This document shows positions 44,187 to 51,811 of a stretch of DNA of 64,000 nucleotides, piece after piece (the stretch's first letter is position 1; every line of letters starts with the position of its first letter). Position numbers and translations under genes: made by a program. The DNA is from a virus, in IMG/VR virus record IMGVR_UViG_3300021378_000010, positions 1-64,000 of that record, one strand, 5' to 3'. The notes under the pieces are model-generated. The model ran no database searches and was not told where the DNA came from. It saw only the letters and a list, made by a program, of their open reading frames with translations.

Positions 44187-45833
44187 ATGACTGAAGAAAT
44201 TGTAGAACGACTCAAAACTGAAGGCCAATTAATACGAAACACTGGCACAAATTCAATAAGAGCTGTTCGTATTCAGATGGATCGTTTCGAATCAATTTTT
44301 GAAACAATTTCTGAACAGGTTACTATGCAAACGCGGTTACTTGCAACCATGGCTGAAACTTCGATGGATAAGCTTAAAATTGATGAAGAAACTAGTGAAC
44401 GTGAAAAAGCTCGGCAACAAAGAGAAGATCTTGCAGCAGATCAAGAAGAAAGTAAAAAAGAATCTACAAAAGAAGATTCAGAAAAATCAAAAAAAGAAGG
44501 ACCTGGATTTTTTTCTATGCTTGGCGGTATGGGAATAAGTAATCTTCTTATTGGTGGTGCTTTACTCGGTGCAGGTATGTTTGCAGCATATAATTTTGCA
44601 AAGGGATTTATTGATGAAAAATATGATAATGCATGGTCAAACTTTGAACAAGGATTGGTCGATTTCATTAAGAGTATTGATCTTGAGGCCCTAAAAGATG
44701 CATTTAATAATATCATAGTTGGCCTAGTTGGATTAAGCACTGCGATTGGCGCGCTAAGATTAACTTTACTTGGTTTACAAATCTCAAATATGCTAAAAGG
44801 AGGTCCTAGAGTGTCTCCAGGTAGTGGTGCTGGTTTTGGAACTTTTTTAAGAGGAGCTGGGAGAGTACTTAGAAAAGCAATTCCTGGCCTAGGATTTGTT
44901 ATACCTACTGAAATGGGTGATAGTTCATTGACCGGTCCTGCACAAGAAAGATTAGCAGCTCAAGGGATAACGCCTCCGGCAGAATCATTAAGAAATATTG
45001 CTCCAGATTTGTACGATCAAATGCATAGAAATTACCAAGAACAACTAGAAGCAGAAATGGCTAGGTTTACAGAAGAAGCAAGTAAAATAGCTGCAGAAGA
45101 AATAGCTGCTGCAGACGCAGCTAGAACACCAGAAGAAGAAGCTAGACTTGAAGTTTTAAGAGAACAAAATATTGAACAAGATAGAATTACTGCAGAAATA
45201 AGAAGAAACGCAGATTTATTAGAGTCAGCAAATGACAGTATAGAAAATTTAGGTTTTACTGTCGGCGGCATACAATTTAGAGGAACTGACTTAAGCGATA
45301 TGCGCGCGTCGTTAGGCGATGCTGTTGCTGATGCGTTTACAGAAACAATGAGTTATAAAGCAAATCCATACAATATAGAAACTGCTTTAGAAGTGCTTAG
45401 AAACAGAGTTTTAGGTGGAAATGAATTAACTCCAGAAGAAACGCGATTTATGGAAGCGTTAAGAGAAGCTACGGGTAATAGAGGGTATAGAAGAGGTACA
45501 AACGGTTTCCAAGACTTTGGTCCTGCATCATTTGCAATTCTTCATGGTAAAGAAGCAGTAGTACCAAAAGAAACTCCTGCTGGTCGGTTTCTTGAACAGT
45601 TTTTCAATGAAGATTGGAGTCCAAAAATGTCAGGAGCTTCAAGTGTATCAGAACAAGTTTCTACAGTTGCATCAGGTGGCGTCAATGTGATGACAGTAAA
45701 TAGTAATCCAATATATGCACCAGTTGTCAATAATGTTCAGGGTGGTCCAAACGTAAATGCTCCTACCATTATCGGTAGTGGTGGTGGCGATCGTTCGAGA
45801 GGTACATATGGTATATCAAACGCTGGAAACTAA
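44187..45833 (+). CDS. Tape measure protein (gp29-like position)
   Basis: 548 residues (T4 gp29: 590). N-terminal 130 residues are charged and coiled-coil-like (MQTRLLATMAETSMDKLKID, then a Lys/Glu-rich stretch), followed by hydrophobic segments (ISNLLIGGALLGAGMFAAYN, IIVGLVGLSTAIGALRLTLL), a long helical Glu/Ala-rich part, and a C-terminal PASFAILHGKEAVVPKETPA, a motif common at tape-measure C-termini. The gene follows the gp26/frameshift pair, the standard tape-measure position. It sets tail length and is probably ejected into the host membrane. Confidence 0.75.
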   Translation: MTEEIVERLKTEGQLIRNTGTNSIRAVRIQMDRFESIFETISEQVTMQTRLLATMAETSMDKLKIDEETSEREKARQQREDLAADQEESKKESTKEDSEKSKKEGPGFFSMLGGMGISNLLIGGALLGAGMFAAYNFAKGFIDEKYDNAWSNFEQGLVDFIKSIDLEALKDAFNNIIVGLVGLSTAIGALRLTLLGLQISNMLKGGPRVSPGSGAGFGTFLRGAGRVLRKAIPGLGFVIPTEMGDSSLTGPAQERLAAQGITPPAESLRNIAPDLYDQMHRNYQEQLEAEMARFTEEASKIAAEEIAAADAARTPEEEARLEVLREQNIEQDRITAEIRRNADLLESANDSIENLGFTVGGIQFRGTDLSDMRASLGDAVADAFTETMSYKANPYNIETALEVLRNRVLGGNELTPEETRFMEALREATGNRGYRRGTNGFQDFGPASFAILHGKEAVVPKETPAGRFLEQFFNEDWSPKMSGASSVSEQVSTVASGGVNVMTVNSNPIYAPVVNNVQGGPNVNAPTIIGSGGGDRSRGTYGISNAGN

Positions 45834-45835
45834 AA

Positions 45836-45930
45836 GAGTCAACTAGTTGTCCACCAGTTGACTCCTATTATTTAATAGGGTTACCTACCTCAAACGTGAG
45901 ATGGTAACCTCTTGATCAACTGGTTGACTC
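45836..45930. terminator. Convergent structured region (bidirectional terminator)
   Basis: Between the tape measure (plus) and Hsp20 (minus) the DNA can form several hairpins: GAGTCAACT with AGTTGACTC (45836-45864), CCTATT-ATTT-AATAGG (45864-45879), GGTTACC...GGTAACC enclosing CTCA-AACG-TGAG (45879-45909), and TCAA-CTGG-TTGA. The first arm (45836-45849) can also pair with 45917-45930 over 14 bp, with one G-U wobble, to close a multibranch structure. There is no long T-run, so simple intrinsic termination is less certain. Confidence 0.6.
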
Positions 45931-46374
45931 TACAAGAAACTCTGGATCTAACTGTCGACCAATCAAGATTTTTTTAGGTTTTTTATCTTCTGGAATCAAG
46001 TTCTTCAAACGAACGTTGAGCATACCTTGGTGAAGAGAAACGCCTTCTACTTGTACGGTATCTGCGAGAGTAAATTTACGAACAAAATTTCTTGTTGCAA
46101 TTCCTTTATAAAGATAATCCGCAGAGTCTTCATTTTTGACTTCAGCTTTGATTGTAAGTACTCCATCGTGCAATTCAATATCAAAATCTTCCTCATCAAA
46201 ACCAGCAACTGCTAGTTCAATAAGATATGAGTCTTCACTCAATTTGATAAGATTGTATGGAGGGTAGCTTGGTACAGGCGCGGCGCCTTGATCGCGCAGT
46301 TTGTTGATCAAACTATCAAATCCGATAAAAAACGGATCATTGAGCAAATCTGCGTTATATCTACGAGTATTCAT
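45916..46374 (-). CDS. hsp20: Small heat-shock protein Hsp20
   Basis: 152 residues. The alpha-crystallin domain spans about 40-135: YNLIKLSEDSYLIELAVAGF, FDIELHDGVLTIKAEV, the conserved YLYKGIATRNFVRKFTLADT, and the C-terminal GMLNVRLKNLIPED followed by KPKKILI with the I-x-I-like motif. Start: ATG of MNTRRYNADLLNDPFF, preceded by AAGGAG at a good distance; an upstream in-frame extension is leader. Hsp20 is a hallmark of marine T4-like phages and probably assists folding of virion proteins. Confidence 0.9.
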   Translation of the reverse strand: MNTRRYNADLLNDPFFIGFDSLINKLRDQGAAPVPSYPPYNLIKLSEDSYLIELAVAGFDEEDFDIELHDGVLTIKAEVKNEDSADYLYKGIATRNFVRKFTLADTVQVEGVSLHQGMLNVRLKNLIPEDKKPKKILIGRQLDPEFLVESTS

Positions 46375-46426
46375 GTCTTTCTCCTTTATAAGCGAGTAAA
46401 TGTTTGCCGTCTCTTGACCGGCTAGT

Positions 46427-46457
46427 AAAAAGTGGGACCCTTTCGGCATCCCACTTT
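46427..46457 (-). terminator. Hairpin with GAAA loop and T-run in the Hsp20 leader
   Basis: Minus strand: AAAGTGGGA and TCCCACTTT (46429-46437 and 46449-46457) form a 9-bp stem with inner CC/GG pairs around GAAA, followed by TTTTT. This looks like an intrinsic terminator for the small genes upstream, but it also starts at the late promoter box and would be the 5' end of the Hsp20 transcript. Confidence 0.6.
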
Positions 46458-46464
46458 ATTTATA
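46457..46464 (-). promoter_or_regulatory. T4-type late promoter box TATAAATA
   Basis: Exact TATAAATA on the minus strand. It abuts the hairpin and lies about 83 bases before the Hsp20 ATG. Transcription would begin at the hairpin, giving a 5' stem-loop. Confidence 0.6.
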
Positions 46465-46484
46465 TAATACTTTTTGAGTAAATG

Positions 46485-46736
46485 TCAACCGCCAATATAA
46501 TTTTCTTTTGGTCTATACCAAGTTTTTTGGTCATGTAATCTAGAAAGCAAATCAGAAATTTCTTGCGATTCAATATTTGCTAGTTTAGATTTTTCCAGTT
46601 CTTCTTTTGACTTGTTATCTATTTGAGCCAACTCTAGCCAATACGCACTGACTTTATGCTGTCGATCTCGTAAAGCATGTTCAATCATATCAATATCGAA
46701 CACACTCAGTTCAAATTTTATATTCGGTTTGACCAC
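46485..46736 (-). CDS. Hypothetical small protein, GTG start
   Basis: 83 residues (MVKPNIKFELSVFDIDMIEH, ALRDRQHKVSAYWLELAQID). Helical and charged. The GTG start has AAGGAT about 7 bases upstream, inside the end of the upstream gene. It ends in YRPKENYIGG. No recognised domain. It is the last gene before the Hsp20 terminator/promoter region, and is transcribed with the two following small genes. Confidence 0.65.
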   Translation of the reverse strand: MVKPNIKFELSVFDIDMIEHALRDRQHKVSAYWLELAQIDNKSKEELEKSKLANIESQEISDLLSRLHDQKTWYRPKENYIGG

Positions 46737-46739
46737 AGA

Positions 46740-46961
46740 TCAATCCTTCTTGGAAACAAAGGAGTACATTTCCTTTGCCTTTTCCATCAATTCGTCCATG
46801 GTGTACATTTTGTAAGCATCTTTGAGTTCATCAGCAGTCTTTTTACCTTCTTCAATCAGCTTTTCAGTGAATTGAATATTCATTTGGTACTGCTGGTCCA
46901 TATAGTCTTTTGCGAGCTGCAGCATTTCTGCACGAATTTCAAACGGGTTCTTATTAGTCAT
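46740..46961 (-). CDS. Hypothetical small protein, helical
   Basis: 73 residues, very hydrophilic and helical (PFEIRAEMLQLAKDYMDQQY, KKTADELKDAYKMYTMDELM). Its ATG overlaps the preceding stop as ATGA. Similar short proteins accompany RegA and clamp genes in marine T4-like phages, as far as I recall. A coiled coil is likely; function unknown. Confidence 0.65.
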   Translation of the reverse strand: MTNKNPFEIRAEMLQLAKDYMDQQYQMNIQFTEKLIEEGKKTADELKDAYKMYTMDELMEKAKEMYSFVSKKD

Positions 46962-47176
46962 TTACAGACTCCTCTCATAACAGAAAATGAAGATTTCATC
47001 GTTTCGCCAAGGCTATCGACAGTTTCGTCACTTTTTTCAAGTTGCGCTTTGAAGAATCCTTGAGTATATTCATTCATAGCTTTAGAATATGTTTTCCATC
47101 CAACGACTTTCAAGTCAATAAAAGAGTCGTAGAACTTAAGGTTGTGTTTGATGAGTTGATCGTAATTATAGATCAT
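46958..47176 (-). CDS. Hypothetical small protein
   Basis: 72 residues (MIYNYDQLIKHNLKFYDSFI, DLKVVGWKTYSKAMNEYTQG, then SLGETMKSSFSVMRGVCK). Helical with a phasin-like pattern of a long amphipathic helix, but this similarity is weak. It is translationally coupled to the next gene. No function assigned. Confidence 0.6.
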   Translation of the reverse strand: MIYNYDQLIKHNLKFYDSFIDLKVVGWKTYSKAMNEYTQGFFKAQLEKSDETVDSLGETMKSSFSVMRGVCK

Positions 47177-47210
47177 TTTGTTTCTCCTGTGTGATGTGTA
47201 GTGAGTTTAG

Positions 47211-47726
47211 TTATGCACCTGTACTTCCGAGCCCTCCATCGCGCTCGGTTTTCTGAGCAGGCTTCTCAGAAATTTCTTCAATTTCGCTATATTCGTTTCT
47301 TTCGAGAACTGCTTGGGCAATACGATCGCCGTGAGTAATTGTAATGGGACCATCAGAAGTGTTGTAGAGTAGTACAAAAGACTCTTCTACGTAATCACTA
47401 TCTACGACTCCAACACCGTTTACTACCATCAGCCCACTTTTGAGTGCCAATCCAGACCTCGAAAAGATTTTCAAAACGTGATCTGGATCGATATCAAAAA
47501 TAAGTCCAGTAGGTACTGCAACTCTGTATCCTGGATGAACCTGAATTGTTGCAGTTCCATTGATTTTTTTAGCGGGTACGCCAACTTCTTTGTTCCACGG
47601 ATTATAAGTTTTGACTTTTACGCCTTCTATAAGACATGCTTTTAGATCATAACCTGCAGAACCTCGTGTGGCCTTTTCTGGTAAATGAGCACTTTCATTA
47701 CAACGATAAACTTTCAATGCGATCAT
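47211..47726 (-). CDS. dut: dUTPase
   Basis: 171 residues from the ATG of MIALKVYRCNESAHLPEKAT, which overlaps the RegA stop in TAATG. All trimeric dUTPase motifs are present: RGSAGYDLKA (I), FSRSGLALKSG (II/III region), GVGVVDSDYVEE (III), ITHGDRIAQAVLER (IV) and DGGLGSTGA (V, the C-terminal closing arm). The enzyme converts dUTP to dUMP and PPi, feeding thymidylate synthesis and keeping uracil out of DNA. A short insert of about 20 residues after motif I (KTYNPWNKEVGVPAKKING) lengthens the protein. Confidence 0.92.
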   Translation of the reverse strand: MIALKVYRCNESAHLPEKATRGSAGYDLKACLIEGVKVKTYNPWNKEVGVPAKKINGTATIQVHPGYRVAVPTGLIFDIDPDHVLKIFSRSGLALKSGLMVVNGVGVVDSDYVEESFVLLYNTSDGPITITHGDRIAQAVLERNEYSEIEEISEKPAQKTERDGGLGSTGA

Positions 47727-48130
47727 TATTTTTTCTTTCCTATTTGATATTTTGGTTCTAAAGACCATTCAGCTTTTTCTTTATGTGAAAGAACTTTAAT
47801 CTGGTTCAATGCCGCTATTGGGTCTTGAGATTTTTCTGCATCGACAACTTCAAGTAAACCCCACTCTTCAAGTAAATTTACAATTGTATTTCTACGCGCT
47901 TTGTCTTCATCTGTAAATGTGTTTTCTTTACCATCCAGAATAAAAAGTTCTTTGAAATGCAAAATAGAATATTTACCTTGCTTGTGTAAAATGTGACACG
48001 ACTGATAAAGCTTCTTATCTTTTCGAGATGCAATACCGATGCGAGTAAGTGTTTCTTTGATCTTAAGGAAGTTATCTGGCTCTGGAAGTCGTATCTCAAT
48101 TCCGACTCCTCTAAATAGATCTGTTTCCAT
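47726..48130 (-). CDS. regA: Translational repressor RegA
   Basis: 134 residues (T4 RegA: 122). IRLPEPDNFLKIKETLTRIG, KKLYQSCHILHKQGKYSILH and FKELF match T4 RegA closely, and VPKYTIGN of T4 corresponds to LEPKYQIGKK. RegA binds start regions of early mRNAs, including its own. I chose the ATG of METDLFRGVG, with AAAGGTG/AAAGG upstream; an in-frame extension reaches further but has no ribosome site. It sits upstream of dUTPase in the replication cluster. Confidence 0.92.
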   Translation of the reverse strand: METDLFRGVGIEIRLPEPDNFLKIKETLTRIGIASRKDKKLYQSCHILHKQGKYSILHFKELFILDGKENTFTDEDKARRNTIVNLLEEWGLLEVVDAEKSQDPIAALNQIKVLSHKEKAEWSLEPKYQIGKKK

Positions 48131-48193
48131 AACCTTTTCACCTTTATTATTATTATTATTCACGGTGTTTTCTTCATTGAGACCACACATCAA

Positions 48194-48201
48194 TATTTAT
48201 A
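48194..48201 (-). promoter_or_regulatory. TATAAATA box before regA
   Basis: Exact late-type box on the minus strand, 64 bases before the RegA start, at the end of gp62. The leader between has an AAT trinucleotide run. Whether regA is late-transcribed is not known. Confidence 0.5.
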
Positions 48202-48204
48202 TTT

Positions 48205-48612
48205 TCAGTTCTTTTTGTCTCCACCCACATTGAGTTTTGAATGTACGGTTTTGATTTGTTCAGAAGATAATGCCTTGAAATAAAGCTTTGCTACAGTGCG
48301 ATTACAAGAATACACTTGTTGAATAGCGTCTAGATCTTTATCTTTTTCAGCTTTGTGCCATTTTGAAAATCGTTTACGCGATCTAAGAACGCCTCTATAA
48401 TAGTCAAACTGCGCTCGAGGAAATAAGTGAGCTCTTTGGTTCATTTCATTTGCATGTAAGATGGTGTCGTCGTAATAAGAAAAACCGCGATTGATAATAT
48501 AAGCAACGTATTCCTTTTCAGTCATTAAAGGATGATCTGAATTGCCAATCAAATCTTCTTTACTGTGAGAAGCTGCGTTGATAAAGTCAAACGGTGAATG
48601 TTCTTTTGTCAA
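48205..48612 (-). CDS. gp62: Clamp loader small subunit gp62, TTG start
   Basis: About 135 residues (T4: 187). The middle is gp62-like: LFPRAQFDYYRGVLRSRKRF, SKWHKAEKDKDLDAIQQVYS, CNRTVAKLYFKAL. It forms the sliding-clamp loader with gp44. I choose the TTG start reading (M)TKEHSPFDFINAASH because GGAG lies 7 bases upstream; another TTG 8 codons earlier has no such site. The gene overlaps the 3' end of the Cys-motif protein by 26 bases. Confidence 0.75.
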   Translation of the reverse strand: MTKEHSPFDFINAASHSKEDLIGNSDHPLMTEKEYVAYIINRGFSYYDDTILHANEMNQRAHLFPRAQFDYYRGVLRSRKRFSKWHKAEKDKDLDAIQQVYSCNRTVAKLYFKALSSEQIKTVHSKLNVGGDKKN

Positions 48613-48778
48613 TATTTTTCTCCGCAAATTGTGCAAGTTTATCGAACTCTAAAGCGCATGATGGGCACGCATGCGTTTTATGTGTGCCCTCAGCGGTGTT
48701 CATATTTATTGTATACGCAGTTTTCTTTTTTGTCAACTTTTCACAGAAGACACATTTCACTTTAGACTTGAATATCAT
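48587..48778 (-). CDS. Small CxxC...CxxC (zinc-ribbon-like) protein
   Basis: 63 residues from the ATG overlapping the gp44 stop in TAATG (MIFKSKVKCVFCEKLTKKKT). Two CxxC pairs (CVFC, CPSC) 25 residues apart are consistent with a zinc ribbon. It is inserted between gp44 and gp62, which are adjacent in T4. A role in clamp loading or regulation is possible but not shown. Confidence 0.7.
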   Translation of the reverse strand: MIFKSKVKCVFCEKLTKKKTAYTINMNTAEGTHKTHACPSCALEFDKLAQFAEKNIDKRTFTV

Positions 48779-49731
48779 TATCGGTAGCTGCACTCGATCA
48801 TAATTTCAGTAAGAAAAGCTACAAGATTGATTTCAGGATCTGCAACAAAGTTTGCCTTATACATGTAATCAGCGAGAGTAACTACAAATCCTGGCATGCT
48901 TTTCATTTCAACGCGATCGATTGCTGCATCATAAATTGCACGAAACATTTCATTCGTGTCTTGATCGCTATTTCCAGCAACCCATTTGCGCATTTCAGTA
49001 AAGTTTTTTGCCTTAAGCAATTCAAAAACGTGATCGATGCTTTCCTGTTTCAGATTTACGAAAATGCCTTCATCGATCTTACCAGAAGCAGCATAGGATT
49101 GAAGTTCTGTAAGCACACGCCGAAAGTCAGGAAAGTGTCGCTCAATTACCTTCGCAACAACCTTTTGATCAAAGTCAACTTCTTCTTGCTTGAGAATAGC
49201 AACGATGCGCTTGAAGAATTGAGCTGCAAGTTTTGGCTTGTCATTATTCTCAATCGAAAAGTCAACCTCAGAAAGTCGAGAACGAAGCGGTTCAATCAGC
49301 CGGTTTTTGTAGTTGCACGTAAAAATAAAGCCACAGTTTTTAGAATATTCTTCGATAAAGTTACGAAGAGCTGGTTGAACATTTGCCGCATTCAAGTAAT
49401 CTGCTTCATCAAAGATTACATATTTGCGGCCACCAGAAAACGAAACTGCAGAAGCAAAACTTGAGATTTCGTATCGAAGTGTATCGATGCCAACATTCAA
49501 CGAACCGTTTTTGATAATATAATCGCAACCGAGTTCTTCAAGCATAGCTTTTGCAATAGTAGTTTTACCCACGCCAGGGCCGCCAGTAAGAAGCAAGTTT
49601 GGAACACTGCCGTCCGAAACGTATTTCTTAAAGGTATCTTTTGTACGCTGAGGAAGAATAGCGTCCTCGATTACTCGAGGACGATACTTTTCTACCCACA
49701 ATACTTCGTCATTTTTGCAGTCAATAGTCAT
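48778..49731 (-). CDS. gp44: Clamp loader large subunit gp44
   Basis: 317 residues (T4: 319). AAA+ features: WVEKYRPRVIEDAILP, Walker A LLTGGPGVGKTTIAKAM (about 47-63), Walker B YVIFDEADYLN, sensor 1 FIFTCNYKNRL and the SRC-type arginine-finger segment EPLRSRLSEVDF. Four copies of gp44 and one gp62 load the gp45 ring onto DNA using ATP. The order gp45-x-gp44-(Zn)-gp62-regA follows T4 apart from the small inserted genes. Confidence 0.95.
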   Translation of the reverse strand: MTIDCKNDEVLWVEKYRPRVIEDAILPQRTKDTFKKYVSDGSVPNLLLTGGPGVGKTTIAKAMLEELGCDYIIKNGSLNVGIDTLRYEISSFASAVSFSGGRKYVIFDEADYLNAANVQPALRNFIEEYSKNCGFIFTCNYKNRLIEPLRSRLSEVDFSIENNDKPKLAAQFFKRIVAILKQEEVDFDQKVVAKVIERHFPDFRRVLTELQSYAASGKIDEGIFVNLKQESIDHVFELLKAKNFTEMRKWVAGNSDQDTNEMFRAIYDAAIDRVEMKSMPGFVVTLADYMYKANFVADPEINLVAFLTEIMIECSYR

Positions 49732-49758
49732 TTAAGACTCCATAATATAATTTGAGAT

Positions 49759-49977
49759 TTACTCGGTAGGTGCTGGTTCGGTTACTTCTTCTTTTGGTGG
49801 AAGATTTGCTTTTACAAAGGTTTCAATTTTATTTCGCAGTTGGCCAATAGTAACCAATTCGTTACCTTCAAATGCACCGCGTTTAGTGCATGCATCAATA
49901 ATTTGAACTACTAATGCAAGGTCAGAAAGATTGATATTACTTTGGTTTGCTGCGTCTTGATTGGTTTCTTCGGTCAT
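49759..49977 (-). CDS. Hypothetical small protein between gp45 and gp44
   Basis: 72 residues (MTEETNQDAANQSNINLSDL, then ALVVQIIDACTKRGAFEGNE). It ends in an acidic Pro/Glu tail (PPKEEVTEPAPTE), which could bind a replication partner. Similar short genes lie between gp45 and gp44 in marine T4-like phages, as I recall. No function known. It starts directly at the stop of gp45. Confidence 0.65.
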   Translation of the reverse strand: MTEETNQDAANQSNINLSDLALVVQIIDACTKRGAFEGNELVTIGQLRNKIETFVKANLPPKEEVTEPAPTE

Positions 49978-50643
49978 TTATTCGCCTTTCTGATATGTGG
50001 ATTTAGTATCGATGCCTACAAAGTAAGTGACGTCGTCGCTTTTAAACTCGGAAATACCTTTAGCACAGAGAGTCACGTGGTAGTCACCGGGAAGAAGTTT
50101 TAGATTATCTGTTTTGATAATGATGGTAAATTTGTCGTTCGTTTCACCAATCTCTACACCAAATGTATCAGCAGTTGGATTGGCGCTATCTACCGCACGA
50201 AGGAAGCACTTTCCATCTTCGCCAACGAAAGCAATTTCGCTAAACTGAAGAACACCAGCAGCCTTGAGAACCGACTGCATGTCTTCCCAGGATACATCGA
50301 TTTCAACGTCGTTTGAAGGGATTTTGATTTCTTTATTGGGCGGTGTATGAATCATAGATACATCTGCAAAAACATATTTGGTCTTACGGCGACCTTCAGA
50401 AATTGTAAAGAACTTATCATGAAATTCGACGTCAGGGTTTTGATAAAGACCTACGATCGAAAGGAAACGCGAAAGATCATAAATGCAAGCATCAGATGGA
50501 ATTTCATCTGGAATATTAGCAATTGCAACAAGAGTCTTTTCAGGCGTAATTGTTTTGAGTACATTGCCTTCTGACATCAAAATAGATTTATTGATTGAAG
50601 AGAAGCTTTTGAGGATGGTAAGAGTACGATCAGAAAATTTCAT
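49978..50643 (-). CDS. gp45: Sliding clamp gp45
   Basis: 221 residues (T4: 228). MKFSDRTLTILKSFSSINKS corresponds to MKLSKDTTALLKNFATINSG of T4, and LLPGDYHVTLCAKGISEFKS near the end to QPGNYKLLLWAKGKQG. The trimeric ring tethers the polymerase and also activates late transcription. The ATG is chosen over a GTG four codons earlier because AAGGAG lies upstream. Presence of gp45 fits the late promoter boxes seen across the window. Confidence 0.92.
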   Translation of the reverse strand: MKFSDRTLTILKSFSSINKSILMSEGNVLKTITPEKTLVAIANIPDEIPSDACIYDLSRFLSIVGLYQNPDVEFHDKFFTISEGRRKTKYVFADVSMIHTPPNKEIKIPSNDVEIDVSWEDMQSVLKAAGVLQFSEIAFVGEDGKCFLRAVDSANPTADTFGVEIGETNDKFTIIIKTDNLKLLPGDYHVTLCAKGISEFKSDDVTYFVGIDTKSTYQKGE

Positions 50644-50666
50644 AGTGTATAACACTCCTTTTGTGG

Positions 50667-51566
50667 TTATCGGTTTATTTTATTCCGCTTTCGCGATTTT
50701 GTCAACTGTTTTTTATCTCCATAACTGCTTTTGTTTGAAGATTTATCTGCCGTGGGTGTAACGCCAAGTGAAGCAATTGCTGCCATGTGACCCTTGAAAA
50801 TATAAGAACCTACGTGTTGCAGTTCCATCCACGGGCACATCCAAACTTTCATTCCAGCTTTTCGAACATTATAACAGAAGAAGTAATCTTCTGAAAGATA
50901 ACGTCTGGAGTCTGGATCAATTTGGCAATCAAAGTATGCCATAATATCACGCGAACCATCGAAGTTTTGAGTTCTTACATGATCTGGTTTATACTTATAT
51001 TCTGGATATGCTTGCTCATATTTTTTGAATGTTTCCCTTGGAATAAGCATGAAACCGGTACCAGCTTCTCCAACTTCAATTGGTTCATCGATACGGAAAG
51101 ACTTTACGTTATGCACAGGATTGAAAACAAAATCTGCAGCATAATAATCAAGAAAGAATGGATTTTCGTCAGCCTTTCCGAGTTCTACTGCTTTCTTGAT
51201 CTTTTCCCAAGCAATAGTTTTCTTTGGATATGGCGCAGTAACAACGTCAAATTTCTCTGGATCTGAAATTTGAATTCCAATCAGGGAAAGTACATCTTTT
51301 GCACGAAAACCAATATCAGCATCAATGAATAACAAGTGAGTACATTCTGATCGCAAAAACTCATCTACTACATAGTTACGAGCACGCTGAACAAGACTTT
51401 CATTGAATAGATAATAGAATTTTACTTCAATACCATATTTTGTGCATAGAATTGCCAGGTCTGTACAAGATTTAGCATATAAGCCATGTGCGTTTCCACC
51501 ATACATAGGCGTACCTACGAAAATAGAACATTTTCTTAGATCTTCGGTATTTACTTCAAGTTTCAT
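50667..51566 (-). CDS. GT-A-type glycosyltransferase
   Basis: 299 residues. CSIFVGTPMYGGNAHGLYAK at the N-terminus, the DxD-type motif LLFIDADIGF near residues 84-93, VVTAPYPKK, GEAGTGFMLIPRETF and DYFFCYNVRKAGMKVW follow the layout of GT-A glycosyltransferases seen in marine T4-like phages. The acceptor is unknown: hydroxymethylcytosine in DNA, lipopolysaccharide or a virion protein are all possible. The C-terminal 30 residues are basic and disordered. Confidence 0.75.
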   Translation of the reverse strand: MKLEVNTEDLRKCSIFVGTPMYGGNAHGLYAKSCTDLAILCTKYGIEVKFYYLFNESLVQRARNYVVDEFLRSECTHLLFIDADIGFRAKDVLSLIGIQISDPEKFDVVTAPYPKKTIAWEKIKKAVELGKADENPFFLDYYAADFVFNPVHNVKSFRIDEPIEVGEAGTGFMLIPRETFKKYEQAYPEYKYKPDHVRTQNFDGSRDIMAYFDCQIDPDSRRYLSEDYFFCYNVRKAGMKVWMCPWMELQHVGSYIFKGHMAAIASLGVTPTADKSSNKSSYGDKKQLTKSRKRNKINR

Positions 51567-51593
51567 AATATCTCCTATAAGTAATTATTTTTG

Positions 51594-51803
51594 TCACTGA
51601 ATTTCTTGACTATTTTTAGTAATTACTTTTACTGTTTCAATGATAATTTCTTCTTGCGTTTCTTCAGCATAACCGACTCTTTTGACATCTACTAAAAAGT
51701 AATTCGCATATTGTACTGGAGGGTTTATTGTAAGCTCTGGATTGCTATCCATTTCAGAAACAAATTTTTCAAATTCTTTCGAACCGGCTTTAAATTCTCT
51801 CAT
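51594..51803 (-). CDS. Hypothetical small protein
   Basis: 69 residues (MREFKAGSKEFEKFVSEMDS, then VQYANYFLVDVKRVGYAEET). Acidic and without known domain. It lies between the glycosyltransferase and DexA with normal spacing. No function assigned. Confidence 0.6.
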   Translation of the reverse strand: MREFKAGSKEFEKFVSEMDSNPELTINPPVQYANYFLVDVKRVGYAEETQEEIIIETVKVITKNSQEIQ

Positions 51804-51811
51804 AATATTTC

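Noticed and set aside
45836-45930. tRNA-like cloverleaf
   Set aside because: The arms do not have tRNA lengths, no TTCGA-type T loop or anticodon stem of 5 bp in the right place.
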